Source: JBDSTZ01 sp039927975 (GTDB lineage: Bacteria > Pseudomonadota > Gammaproteobacteria > Burkholderiales > Burkholderiaceae_D). From it: a DNA stretch of 56,958 nt. Under the pieces are notes generated by a model. That model was given only the letters and a program-made list of their open reading frames with translations, searched no databases and was not told the origin of the DNA. The number at the start of each line of letters is the position of its first letter. Positions within the stretch are counted from its first letter, which is position 1. The position numbers were made by a program, and so were the translations under genes. Below are positions 17,612-26,224 of the stretch, piece by piece. The DNA is taken from positions 1 through 56,958 of the forward strand of contig JBDSTZ010000159.1 of NCBI GenBank assembly GCA_039927975.1, written 5' to 3'.

Positions 17612-19198
17612 TTGAACACAACCGCGCCGCGTGCGCACCTGCCCGTGGAACCGCGCCTGCGGCTCTCGAACGTGTCGAAAATCTACCCGTCGGTGGTGGC
17701 CAACGATGGCATCGACCTGAAGGTGATGCCGGGCGAGATCCACGCGGTGCTGGGCGAGAACGGCGCCGGCAAGAGCACCCTGATGAAGATCATCTACGGC
17801 ATCACCCGGCCCGACGCCGGCGAGATCATGTGGGAAGGCCGCCAGGTCCACATCGATTCGCCGTCGGCCGCGCGCAAGCTCGGCATCGGCATGGTGTTCC
17901 AGCACTTCGCCCTGTTCGAGACGCTCACGGTGGCCGAGAACATCTCGCTCGCGCTCGACGAGAAGATCAGCCCGGCCCAGCTGGCGCCGCGGATTCGCGC
18001 GGTGTCGGAACAATACGGCCTGCCGCTCGATCCGGCGCGGCGCGTCCACAGCATGTCGGTGGGCGAGCGCCAGCGGGTCGAGATCGTGCGCTGCCTGCTG
18101 CAGTCGCCGCGCCTGTTGATCATGGACGAGCCGACTTCGGTGCTCACGCCCGACGCCGTGCAGAAGCTGTTCGCATCGCTGCGCCGGCTGGCTTCCGAAG
18201 GGGTCAGCATCCTCTACATCAGCCACAAGCTCGACGAGATCCAGTCGTTGTGCGACCAGGCCACGGTGCTGCGCGTCGGCCGCGTGTCCGGCACCGCCAG
18301 GCCGCGCGAGGAAACTGCGCGCTCGCTGGCCGAACTGATGATCGGGCGCGCGCTGCCGACCTGCCAGCTGACGCCGCGCGTCCCAGGCGAGGTGCTGCTG
18401 GCGCTCGACCGGCTGAGCGTGCGCAGCACGGACCCTTTCGGCACCGACCTCAAAGCCATCTCGCTGGCGCTGCGCGGCGGCGAAATCGTCGGCATCGCCG
18501 GCGTGTCGGGCAACGGCCAGCAGGAGCTGCTCAAGGCGATTTCGGGCGAACTGCCGCTGGCGCAGGACGCCGGCGTCAAGCTGCTGGGCGAGGACGTCGG
18601 CCGCCAGGACGCGGCCGCACGGCGCCGGCGCGGCCTCGGCTTCGTGCCGGAAGAACGGCTCGGGCGCGGCGCCGTGCCGGCCCTGTCGCTTGCCGACAAC
18701 GCCCTGCTCACCGGTTACGTGGGCGACGGCGCCGGCATGCTCAAGGGCGGTCTGGTGCAGCGCGGCGCGGTCGGCGCCTTCGCCCGCGACGTGATCGAGC
18801 GCTTCAAGGTCAAGTGCGGCGGCGCGCAATCGGCCGCCGCCAGCCTCTCGGGCGGCAATCTGCAGAAGTACATCGTCGGCCGCGAGATCATGCTGGCGCC
18901 GAAGGTCATGCTGGTCGCCCAGCCCACCTGGGGTGTCGACATCGGCGCGGCCATGCTGATCCGCCAGGCCATCATCGACCTGCGTGACGCCGGCGTGGCG
19001 GTGCTGGTGGTGTCCGAGGAAGTCGAGGAACTGTTCATGATGTGCGACCGTATCGCCGTGCTGGCCGAGGGCTGCCTCTCGCCGGTGGTGCCGGCTGCCG
19101 AGACCACGATCAACCAGGTGGGCGTGTGGATGAGCGGCGACTTCGGTCACGCGGAACCAGCCACCAGCGCAGAAGGAGCGGACCATGTCACGGCTTGA
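17612..19198 (+). CDS. Nucleoside/purine ABC transporter, dual ATPase subunit
   Basis: Cytoplasmic ATPase of 528 residues with two ABC domains in tandem, as in RbsA/NupA-type importers. The first domain has Walker A GENGAGKST, signature SVGERQRVE and Walker B LLIMDEPTSVLT. The second has a degenerate Walker A (GVSGNGQQELLK, no GKS/T), signature LSGGNLQKYIVGREI and MLVAQPTWGVD, as is usual for the family. The start is TTG at 17612, fixed by GGAGGT 5 bases upstream; no ATG fits. Its end overlaps the first permease gene by 14 bases. The partner binding protein is the BMP protein at 14482-15564. Confidence 0.93.
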   Translation: MNTTAPRAHLPVEPRLRLSNVSKIYPSVVANDGIDLKVMPGEIHAVLGENGAGKSTLMKIIYGITRPDAGEIMWEGRQVHIDSPSAARKLGIGMVFQHFALFETLTVAENISLALDEKISPAQLAPRIRAVSEQYGLPLDPARRVHSMSVGERQRVEIVRCLLQSPRLLIMDEPTSVLTPDAVQKLFASLRRLASEGVSILYISHKLDEIQSLCDQATVLRVGRVSGTARPREETARSLAELMIGRALPTCQLTPRVPGEVLLALDRLSVRSTDPFGTDLKAISLALRGGEIVGIAGVSGNGQQELLKAISGELPLAQDAGVKLLGEDVGRQDAAARRRRGLGFVPEERLGRGAVPALSLADNALLTGYVGDGAGMLKGGLVQRGAVGAFARDVIERFKVKCGGAQSAAASLSGGNLQKYIVGREIMLAPKVMLVAQPTWGVDIGAAMLIRQAIIDLRDAGVAVLVVSEEVEELFMMCDRIAVLAEGCLSPVVPAAETTINQVGVWMSGDFGHAEPATSAEGADHVTA

Positions 19199-20267
19199 AG
19201 CACGTCCCGAACCGTCGCGCGCGATGATGCTCGCCTCGCCGCTGATCGCGGCGGCGGCCATGCTGGTCACCGGCTCGCTGCTGTTCCTGTTCCTCGGGCA
19301 GGAACCGCTGCACGCGTTTTACGTTTACTTCATCAAGCCCGCCACCACCCTGTACGGCGTCGGCGAACTGCTGCTCAAGGCCACGCCTTTGATACTGTGC
19401 GGCGTCGGCCTGGCGATCGGCTTTCGCGCCAACGTCAACAACATCGGCGCGGATGGCCAGCTGACCATGGGTGCGATTGCCGCCGGCTGCGTGGCGCTGT
19501 ACTTCCAGGACGTCGAGGCCGGCTGGCTGATGCCGCTGATGCTGCTGGCCGGCGCGCTGGGCGGCATGGCCTGGGCGGCGATTCCGGCGCTGCTGCGCAC
19601 CCGCTTCAACACCAGCGAGATCCTGGTCAGCCTGATGCTGGTGTATGTGGCCTATCTGTACCTGGGCTACCTGGTGCACGGGCCGCTGCGCGACCCGGCC
19701 GGCTTCAATTTTCCACAGTCGAAGATGTTCAACGACAGCGCGGTGCTGCCGCTGCTGGTGGAGGGCTTGCGTGTGAACGCGGCGTTTCCGCTGTCGCTGG
19801 CGGCGGTGGCCCTGGCCTGGTTCTTCTGCCGCCACACCTTTGCCGGCTACCGCATGCAGGTCAGCGGCATGGCGCCGGCGGCCGCGCTGTACGCCGGTTT
19901 CAGCGAACCGAAAAACGTGTGGGCGGCCTTCATGATCAGCGGCGCGCTGGCCGGCATCGCCGGCGTCGGCGAAGTGGCCGGCCCGATCGGCCAGCTGCAG
20001 CCCTCGGTCTCACCCGGCTACGGCTTTGCCGCCATCATCGTCGCCTATGTCGGCCGCCTGCACCCCGTCGGCGTGATGCTGGCCGCGATGCTGATGTCGC
20101 TGCTGTACATCGGCGGCGAGGCGGCGCAGATCGAACTGCAGCTGCCGTCGGCGATCACCGGCCTGTTCCAGGGTCTGCTGCTGTTCTACCTGTTGGCGGC
20201 CGACCTGTTCATCCACTATCGCCTCAAGCCGCACCAGCGGCCAATCGTCGCGAAGGCCGCGCCATGA
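19185..20267 (+). CDS. Nucleoside/purine ABC transporter permease 1
   Basis: Inner-membrane permease of 360 residues of the BPD_transp_2 family, with roughly 8-10 hydrophobic segments, beginning around LIAAAAMLVTGSLLFLFLG. Family signs are ATPLILCGVGLAIGFRANVNNIGADGQLTMG and NTSEILVSLMLVYVAYLYLGY. It overlaps the ATPase gene (AGAAGGAG inside the ATPase end) and overlaps the second permease as ATGA. It should form a heterodimer with the next gene product, importing purine nucleosides or bases delivered by the BMP protein. Confidence 0.92.
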   Translation: MSRLEARPEPSRAMMLASPLIAAAAMLVTGSLLFLFLGQEPLHAFYVYFIKPATTLYGVGELLLKATPLILCGVGLAIGFRANVNNIGADGQLTMGAIAAGCVALYFQDVEAGWLMPLMLLAGALGGMAWAAIPALLRTRFNTSEILVSLMLVYVAYLYLGYLVHGPLRDPAGFNFPQSKMFNDSAVLPLLVEGLRVNAAFPLSLAAVALAWFFCRHTFAGYRMQVSGMAPAAALYAGFSEPKNVWAAFMISGALAGIAGVGEVAGPIGQLQPSVSPGYGFAAIIVAYVGRLHPVGVMLAAMLMSLLYIGGEAAQIELQLPSAITGLFQGLLLFYLLAADLFIHYRLKPHQRPIVAKAAP

Positions 20268-21187
20268 ATGCCGACTATCTGATCGCCTTCCTCGCCAGCA
20301 CCGCCGGCGCCGCCACCCCGCTGGTGCTGGCCTCGACCGGCGAGCTGGTGGCCGAACGCTCCGGGGTGCTCAACCTGGGCATCGAGGGCATGATGCTGGT
20401 CGGCGCCGTGGTGGGGTTTTCCGTCACCCTGGGCAGCGGCTCGATCACCCTCGGGCTAATGGCGGCCATGCTGGCGGGGCTGCTGATGGCGCTCGTCTTC
20501 GCCTTCCTCGTGCTCACGCTGCAAACCAACCAGGTCGCGACCGGGCTTGCGCTCACGCTGTTCGGCATCGGCCTGTCGGCTTTTCTCGGACGCTCGCTGG
20601 TGGGGCAGACGGTGGCGCCGCTGGCGCACCTGTCGTTCCCCGTGCTGTCGGACCTGCCCTTCGTCGGGGCGCTGCTGTTTCGCTTCGACGCGATGGTGTA
20701 TGGCTCGCTGCTGCTGGTGATCGCGGCCGGCTGGGTGCTGGCGCGCACGCGCCTGGGCCTGGTGATCCGCGCGGTGGGCGAATCGCCGCACAGCGCCCAC
20801 GCGATCGGCTTTCACGTGATCGGCCTGCGCTATGCCACGGTGCTGTTCGGCGGCGCGATGGCGGGGCTGGGCGGCGCCTACCTGTCGCTGGCGCTCACGC
20901 CGATGTGGGTCGAGGGGATGACTGCGGGGCGTGGCTGGATCGCGCTGGCGCAGGTGGTGTTCGCCACCTGGAAGCCGCGCGGCCTGATCCTCGGCGCCTA
21001 TCTGTTTGGCGGCGTGACGGTGCTGCAGTTCCACGGCCAGGGCTTCGGCCTGGATGTGCCGTCGCAATTTCTGTCGATGCTGCCTTACCTGGCGACCATC
21101 GTGGTGCTGGTGATTATCTGCCGCAATCCGCAGACGATTTTACTGAACAAGCCGATGTCGCTGGGGCAGAATTTCAAGGCCGATTAA
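20264..21187 (+). CDS. Nucleoside/purine ABC transporter permease 2
   Basis: Inner-membrane permease of 307 residues, second subunit of the importer. The start ATG 20264 overlaps the preceding stop (ATGA). Family signs are TPLVLASTGELVAERSGVLN, LGIEGMMLVGAVVGF, VIRAVGESPHSAHAIGFHV and the C-terminal AYLFGGVTVLQFHGQG. It is the last gene of the plus-strand arm; a 92-base gap follows before an unrelated gene with different base composition. Confidence 0.92.
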   Translation: MNADYLIAFLASTAGAATPLVLASTGELVAERSGVLNLGIEGMMLVGAVVGFSVTLGSGSITLGLMAAMLAGLLMALVFAFLVLTLQTNQVATGLALTLFGIGLSAFLGRSLVGQTVAPLAHLSFPVLSDLPFVGALLFRFDAMVYGSLLLVIAAGWVLARTRLGLVIRAVGESPHSAHAIGFHVIGLRYATVLFGGAMAGLGGAYLSLALTPMWVEGMTAGRGWIALAQVVFATWKPRGLILGAYLFGGVTVLQFHGQGFGLDVPSQFLSMLPYLATIVVLVIICRNPQTILLNKPMSLGQNFKAD

Positions 21188-21279
21188 TACATTTCGCCGG
21201 CAGCCGATATGTGAATACTTCATTGCGCATTAAATCTCTGGCATCATTTCCCGAATAGAACTCGAAAAATAGGGAAATA

Positions 21280-22863
21280 ATGTCTGCTTTTGCCTCGCGC
21301 AAGGCCCTCCATGCAATGACCTCGCTGTGTATGGCCGTCCTGCTTTCCGTCGGCCCCGCCGCGCACGCGGACGATGCAAGCACTTGCAAATTACACCCCG
21401 TCGGCAAGCTGCCGCTGTCGTTTGTCGGCTATGGCCTCAATCCGGTCATGCCCGCCACAATCAATGGTAAATCGACCCTGGCGCTGATTTCGACTGCGAA
21501 CGGAGCGATCACCCTGGGCAAGGCGGCCCTGAACGACATGGGCATCGCGACCCCGCGCACCAGCCAAGTAATCCTCATGTCTGGCGGCGGAACCGCCCAT
21601 GTCTACAGTGCCAACATCGATGAGTTGAAAATTGGCCCGATGAAGGGCTCGGGCGAATACGAAGTGAACGAGATGACGCGCAACTATGGCGTTGTTTTGG
21701 GCATGAACTCGCTATTACAGTTCGATCTTGAGGTCGACCTCTCCGCTAAATACCTGCGCTTCTTTCAGCCGGAAAAGTGCAAGGGCGTTTCGCTCGCCTA
21801 TTGGGAGGGAGAGGCTGCCTCCGTTCCTTTCACCGTGACCAGTCGCGACTTCAGCCCGACCTTCACGATCAAAATCAATGGCAAGGAAACCCGAGCCAAG
21901 CTCAGTCTATTCTCGGAATACTCAATCTTGGACTTGCGCGCAGCGAAAGATGCCGGCATATCGCCGGCGATGCCAGGGGCGCGCAAGGAAACCAATTTCG
22001 TCATGGGAACCGGAACCGACGAGGTCTGGAACATGCCGATCGACAGTCTCGAAATCGGCACCGAACGCATCGGCAAGGCCAGAATCATGGTGGCCAATCT
22101 GGAGCCCAGCGACGACCAGATTATTCTTGGGACCGACTTCATCCGGTCCCATCGCATTCTTCTTTCGATGGTTCAAAAGCAGATGTATTTTTCGTACCTT
22201 GGCGGTCCCTTGTTCGTCGCCCCAGGCAGCAACAACAAGAACCCGTGGTATCGGGCCGAAGCCGAGCAAGGCAATCCGTACGCGCAATACCGCATGGGCA
22301 ACCTGTACGATCGTGCCGACACGCAGCCGGCCGATGCGTCAGAAGCCGTATCCTGGTATGGCAAGGCGGCGGCGCAGGGACACGCCAACGCGAAATATCG
22401 ACTCGGGCAAGAGCATTTCATACGGGCCGAATACAAGGAAAGCGCGCGTCTGTTCCGCGAAGCCGCGGCATCGAAAGACTTCGCTCCTGCCGCTGACGAA
22501 ATGCTGTATCTGGCCGAGGCACGCCTTGGAGATAAGGCTGCGGCGGCGCGTGCGCTCGACGACGCGGTAGCGGCAAAATCCACAAGCGCCTGGACAAAAA
22601 CCGTCCTCCGATTTTATCGCGGCGAAATCGATGGCGCCAAATTGCTGGGCTTGGCCGACGCCACCGGCATCGGCGCCAAGCCGCAACGGCGCTGCGACGC
22701 CTTCAATCAGACCGGCGAATTCCAGCTTCTGCGCGGCGATGCGCAGGCGGCCAAGGCGGCGTTCACCCTCGCGGTCGCCGCTTGTACAGATTCCCCACTG
22801 ACGAAACGTCTCGCGCTCGCCGAGCTGGAACGCCTGAATGGCACGCCAGATCCAACCAAATGA
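21280..22863 (+). CDS. Twin aspartic-protease-like domains plus Sel1/TPR repeats, catalytic Asp missing
   Basis: Exported protein of 527 residues. The signal peptide ends at PAAHA near residue 30. Two retropepsin-like units follow. Each has the second-half pattern of aspartyl protease domains (VVLGMNSLLQFDLEVDLSAK; IILGTDFIRSHRILLSM), but the Asp-Thr-Gly site is absent: the first unit reads LALISTANGAITL (S71 where Asp is expected) and the second KLSLFSEYSIL. Residues about 320-400 form Sel1/TPR repeats (AEQGNPYAQYRMGNLYD, AAAQGHANAKYRLGQ), then more helical repeats. It is probably a periplasmic binding or scaffold pseudoprotease. Lower GC than the neighbours hints at transfer. Confidence 0.75.
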   Translation: MSAFASRKALHAMTSLCMAVLLSVGPAAHADDASTCKLHPVGKLPLSFVGYGLNPVMPATINGKSTLALISTANGAITLGKAALNDMGIATPRTSQVILMSGGGTAHVYSANIDELKIGPMKGSGEYEVNEMTRNYGVVLGMNSLLQFDLEVDLSAKYLRFFQPEKCKGVSLAYWEGEAASVPFTVTSRDFSPTFTIKINGKETRAKLSLFSEYSILDLRAAKDAGISPAMPGARKETNFVMGTGTDEVWNMPIDSLEIGTERIGKARIMVANLEPSDDQIILGTDFIRSHRILLSMVQKQMYFSYLGGPLFVAPGSNNKNPWYRAEAEQGNPYAQYRMGNLYDRADTQPADASEAVSWYGKAAAQGHANAKYRLGQEHFIRAEYKESARLFREAAASKDFAPAADEMLYLAEARLGDKAAAARALDDAVAAKSTSAWTKTVLRFYRGEIDGAKLLGLADATGIGAKPQRRCDAFNQTGEFQLLRGDAQAAKAAFTLAVAACTDSPLTKRLALAELERLNGTPDPTK

Positions 22864-22877
22864 CATCACGCCACACC

Positions 22878-23099
22878 ATGAATAACCTGCTCGAAGAAAT
22901 GCTGTTCTGCGAATTCATGCTTACCTGCGAAACGCATGACTGCCGCGCCTTTTTTGAAAACGAGGAAGTCGCAACTGAACCGATGGAAGAGTGGGCCGCC
23001 AGAGCCGCCGAGGCGGCGCGCCAGGCCGGCTGGACCATCGGCCATACCGGCCTGGTCAAGTGTTCGGCCTGCGCGGCGGCCGGGCGCGCAAACGGCTAA
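22878..23099 (+). CDS. Small hypothetical protein with C-terminal CxxC
   Basis: Protein of 73 residues, unrecognised. It is acidic and Cys-containing (FCEFMLTCETHDC), with CSAC near the end (LVKCSACAAAG), which could bind a metal. ATG 22878 is taken; ATG 22860, which overlaps the stop of the upstream gene as ATGA, would add six residues and suggests coupling. The cupin gene follows by 9 bases. Composition returns to the GC-rich norm. No function is proposed. Confidence 0.6.
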   Translation: MNNLLEEMLFCEFMLTCETHDCRAFFENEEVATEPMEEWAARAAEAARQAGWTIGHTGLVKCSACAAAGRANG

Positions 23100-23108
23100 G
23101 ATGGCGCA

Positions 23109-23600
23109 ATGACTACCATGCCAGACAAACCGCTTCCCGTCGCCGTGACCGCAGCCGAGGTGCCGGTGCGCAGCAAGAACTCGGTCTATCCGGAACCGTT
23201 TGCCGCGATGATGGCCGGGCGCGCGAAACGCCAGTTGGGCGAGCAGTTCGGGCTCACCAACTTCGGCGTCAACCTGACGCGCCTGGCGCCGCATTCGGTG
23301 TCGTCGCTGCGCCACGCCCACAGCCGGCAGGACGAGTTCATCTACGTGCTCGAAGGCCGTCCCACCTTGCATACCGACGAAGGCCGCACCGCGCTGGCGC
23401 CGGGCATGTGCGCCGGTTTCAAGGCCGGTACCGGCAACGCCCATCGCCTGATCAACGACACCGACGAGGAAGTGCTCTACCTCGAAGTGGGCGACCGCAG
23501 CGCCGGCGACGAGGGCAGCTACCCGGATGACGATCTCAAGGCGCTGCTGGTGGACGGCAAGTGGGCCTTCGTGCACAAGGATGGCACGCCGTACGCGTAG
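23109..23600 (+). CDS. Cupin-domain protein
   Basis: Cytoplasmic cupin of 163 residues. Motif 1 is seen as SSLRHAHSRQDEFIYVLEG (metal ligands His, His, Glu) and motif 2 as GMCAGFKAGTGNAHRLIND. The C-terminal part (DDLKALLVDGKWAFVHKDGTPY) is typical of a widespread uncharacterised cupin family sometimes linked to sugar or XRE-type proteins. It lies 9 bases after the small CxxC protein and 22 bases before the TfoX-like gene. The substrate is unknown. Confidence 0.85.
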   Translation: MTTMPDKPLPVAVTAAEVPVRSKNSVYPEPFAAMMAGRAKRQLGEQFGLTNFGVNLTRLAPHSVSSLRHAHSRQDEFIYVLEGRPTLHTDEGRTALAPGMCAGFKAGTGNAHRLINDTDEEVLYLEVGDRSAGDEGSYPDDDLKALLVDGKWAFVHKDGTPYA

Positions 23601-23622
23601 CCGGCCCACACCACACACCACC

Positions 23623-23961
23623 ATGGCTTTCGACACCCTCCTGGCCCAGCGCGTTCGCGACGTGCTCGCCCACCATTCCGACATCACGGAACGCAAGATG
23701 TTCGGCGGCCTGGCCTTTCTCGTGCGCGGAAAAATGTTCATCGGCATACGCAACGCCAGCCTGATGGCGCGGGTCGGCCCGGAGCGGCACGTGGATGCGC
23801 TGGCGATGCCAGGCGTGCGCGTGATGGATTTTACGGGCCGGCCGATGAAAGGCTATGTTTACATCGATCCGCCGGCGATTGCCGAGAACACCGATTTGAA
23901 GGCCTGGGTGCAGTGGTGCCTGCAATACGTCGAGCGCCTGCCCGAGAAGCCGGCAAAATAA
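23623..23961 (+). CDS. TfoX N-terminal domain protein
   Basis: Protein of 112 residues matching the TfoX N-terminal domain: ITERKMFGGLAFLVRGKMFIG, then RVGPERHVDALAMPGVRVMDF and PMKGYVYIDPP. In Vibrio and Haemophilus TfoX/Sxy two-domain proteins regulate competence; stand-alone N-domain proteins such as this are common and mostly uncharacterised. ATG 23623 starts the domain (AFDTLLAQRVRDVLAHH). No competence genes are nearby. Confidence 0.85.
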   Translation: MAFDTLLAQRVRDVLAHHSDITERKMFGGLAFLVRGKMFIGIRNASLMARVGPERHVDALAMPGVRVMDFTGRPMKGYVYIDPPAIAENTDLKAWVQWCLQYVERLPEKPAK

Positions 23962-23985
23962 GCATCGGCCGGCAGGCGACCCTGA

Positions 23986-24294
23986 TCAGCGCCTGCGCGC
24001 CAGCGGCGCTGCCAGGCGCAAGTCGGTCAGCGCGACCGCCACACACGGCAGAATGCAGCCTTCCCGTTTTTCGTCGACACTCAGGCCAGGCCATTCGACC
24101 ACATAGCGCACCGCGCCGCCGCGCATCTGGCAAAGGCAGGTTCTGCACGTACCGTTGCGGCAGGAACTGGGCAGCGCGATGCCGGCCCGCTCGGCCGCCT
24201 TGAGCAGTGTTTCCGCCGGCCCCGCGTCGAATTCCCACCCCTGGTCTTCAAGCGTGACACGCACGCCCGGTCCATTATCCAATGCATCGTCCAT
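23986..24294 (-). CDS. Plant-type [2Fe-2S] ferredoxin
   Basis: Small electron carrier of 102 residues. The cluster ligands follow Cys-x4-Cys-x2-Cys-xn-Cys: SSCRNGTCRTCLC, then the distal Cys in GCILPCVA. The fold start GVRVTLEDQGWEFDAGPAETLLKAAERAGI is typical. Its gene begins 9 bases after the stop of the oligopeptide-binding protein gene on the same strand, an odd pairing without a reductase. It might donate electrons to an oxygenase such as the Rieske enzyme at 13465-14478, but they are 9.5 kb apart and this is only a guess. Confidence 0.85.
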   Translation of the reverse strand: MDDALDNGPGVRVTLEDQGWEFDAGPAETLLKAAERAGIALPSSCRNGTCRTCLCQMRGGAVRYVVEWPGLSVDEKREGCILPCVAVALTDLRLAAPLARRR

Positions 24295-24303
24295 CGCGCC
24301 GGC

Positions 24304-26067
24304 CTAGCGTTCCACATCCAGATAGCGCCACGAGGTCAGCTCCACCGGATGCCGCTTGTAATTCTTCAGCCAGGGCTGGCGGATATCGGCCGATATCGCA
24401 TGCGTGAGCGGCACCCACGGGTTATACGCGGCGATGAGCTGATTCATTTCGCCATACAACTGCAGGCGCGCCGGCGAATCGCCCATCACGCGCGCCTTTT
24501 CAAACCGCTCGTTATAGGCCGGCAGATTGAAGCGCGCGTAATTCGCCCTGCCCGCATTCGGCCCATACAAGAGCTGATAAAAATTCTCGCCATCGGGATA
24601 ATCGGCGATCCAGTTACTCTCGAACATCATCACTTTGCCCAGCCGTGACGCCTTGATAATCTCGGTCTTCTTGTCGGTCTTGAATTCCACCCGCAAGCCG
24701 ATCGCATTGAGATTCTTGCGCCACAATTCGTCGCGCAAGCGTCCCGCCACCGTCGCCTCGCTGTGCATCACCAGCGTCAGCGGCTTGCCGTCCGGCCCGC
24801 GGCGAAAACCGTCGGCATCGCGCTGGCGATAGGCAAAGCGGTCCAGCAAGGCGTTGGCCAGCGCCGGATCGTAAGCAACCGGACTGCGGTAGCCCGGATC
24901 GTAACCCAGCACATTCGGCGGCAGCGGCGATTGCGCGCGGATCGCCAGGCCCTTCTTGAGGAGGCGAATATCCTCCTCGCTGTCGTAGCCGAGCGCGATC
25001 GCGCGGCGCAGGGCGATCTTGTCCTTGCCGTAGCCGCCGATCAGCGGGTCATCCATGTTCATCCACATGTAATAAGTCTGGAGCACCGGAAAGCGGCTCA
25101 GGACCATCCCTTTGGCCGCCAGGGCGGGCTTCAACTTGCCGTCGGCCAGCACCATGTCGGCCATCGATTCCGGCACCTGCTCGATGTAATCGTATTCGCC
25201 GCCGAGAAAGCCCAGCATGCGACCCTGAAACTCTTCGGCGATCTTGACCTCGACCCGGTCCACGCGCGGCAGCTTCTTTCCGTCGAGCGCGGCGGCGATG
25301 GCGCGGTCGGCCGGGTCGCTGCCCGGCGTCGCGTGAAACACCGTCGTCGAGTCCGGATTGGCCAGCAGCACGATCTTGTCGCTGCGCTTCCATTCGCCCA
25401 GCATGAAGGGGCCAGTACCGACCGGGTGGTTGCCGGCTTGGCCGGGATAGGCGTCCATCACTTCGCGCGCGACCACCCCTGCGGCCGGGGTCGCCAGGTA
25501 GAACAGGAAGTTGGGATCGGGCGCCGCCAGCTTGATGCGCAGCGTGTAGCGGCCGGTCGCCTGCAAGCCCGGCACCGGCGTGTCGTAGCTGAACTTTTCC
25601 TTGAGCGCGCCATCGCCGGCGATCTTGCCTTGGAACAGGCTCAGCCACGGCGACTTGAGCGCCGGATCGTACAGCCGCTTGAGGCTGTAGACATAATCGG
25701 CCGCCGTCACTTCGCGCCGCGCGCCCTTGAAGGCCGGATCGGGCGTGAAGAAAATGCCCGGCCGGATCTGGAAGGTGTAGCTCAGGCCATTGTCCTCGCT
25801 GCGCGGCAGCGCCAGCGTGGTGTTGGCGCGCAGGGCGACGGGACGCGCCAGGTAATCGTAGCGCAGCAGCGGGTCGAACAGGTTTTCAAGCAGGCTGAGC
25901 GAGGCGATGTCGGACGCGACGGCCGGATCGAGCCCGGTTTCATTGGTCGACAAGAACATGTACAGCACCTTGGCCGGACGCGCAGCGTCGACCGCACCCG
26001 CAGGTGCAAGGCAGCAGACGGACAGCAACAGCGCGGCGGTGGAGGTGGCGAGGGTGGCGATCGACAT
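24304..26067 (-). CDS. ABC transporter substrate-binding protein, family 5 (oligopeptide type)
   Basis: Periplasmic binding protein of 587 residues, SBP_bac_5 family. A signal peptide (ATLATSTAALLLSVCCLAPAGA) is followed by KVLYMFLSTNETGLDPAVASD. Family signs are YTFQIRPGIFF, AADYVYSLKRLYDP, HPVGTGPFMLGEWKRSDKIV and the late segment NWIADYPDGENFYQLLYGP. ATG 26067 was chosen as the start of the signal peptide. No permease or ATPase genes are adjacent, so it is an orphan binding protein. Ligands in this family are peptides, but also heme, nickel complexes and muropeptides. Confidence 0.9.
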   Translation of the reverse strand: MSIATLATSTAALLLSVCCLAPAGAVDAARPAKVLYMFLSTNETGLDPAVASDIASLSLLENLFDPLLRYDYLARPVALRANTTLALPRSEDNGLSYTFQIRPGIFFTPDPAFKGARREVTAADYVYSLKRLYDPALKSPWLSLFQGKIAGDGALKEKFSYDTPVPGLQATGRYTLRIKLAAPDPNFLFYLATPAAGVVAREVMDAYPGQAGNHPVGTGPFMLGEWKRSDKIVLLANPDSTTVFHATPGSDPADRAIAAALDGKKLPRVDRVEVKIAEEFQGRMLGFLGGEYDYIEQVPESMADMVLADGKLKPALAAKGMVLSRFPVLQTYYMWMNMDDPLIGGYGKDKIALRRAIALGYDSEEDIRLLKKGLAIRAQSPLPPNVLGYDPGYRSPVAYDPALANALLDRFAYRQRDADGFRRGPDGKPLTLVMHSEATVAGRLRDELWRKNLNAIGLRVEFKTDKKTEIIKASRLGKVMMFESNWIADYPDGENFYQLLYGPNAGRANYARFNLPAYNERFEKARVMGDSPARLQLYGEMNQLIAAYNPWVPLTHAISADIRQPWLKNYKRHPVELTSWRYLDVER

Positions 26068-26224
26068 GGCCCGCCTATCATATGCGATCTCGGCGGGCCG
26101 ATGCCCGAGCGCGCCGATTTCGCCCATCGGCAACCATTCCGCATGCATTCATGCATCAAATGTCGGCCGCTACGCCTATACTCTCGCTGAGCGGCAACCC
26201 CATCCACGCGCAGACGATAACGAC
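26068..26224. promoter_or_regulatory. Divergent SBP / spmAB promoter region
   Basis: This 157-base gap lies between two divergent starts. TATACT at 26177-26182 is a good -10 for the plus-strand gene. Just upstream, ATGCAT-TC-ATGCAT at 26143-26156 is an exact repeat that is both inverted and direct, a candidate operator. No convincing -35 was found at 17 bases. Confidence 0.45.
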
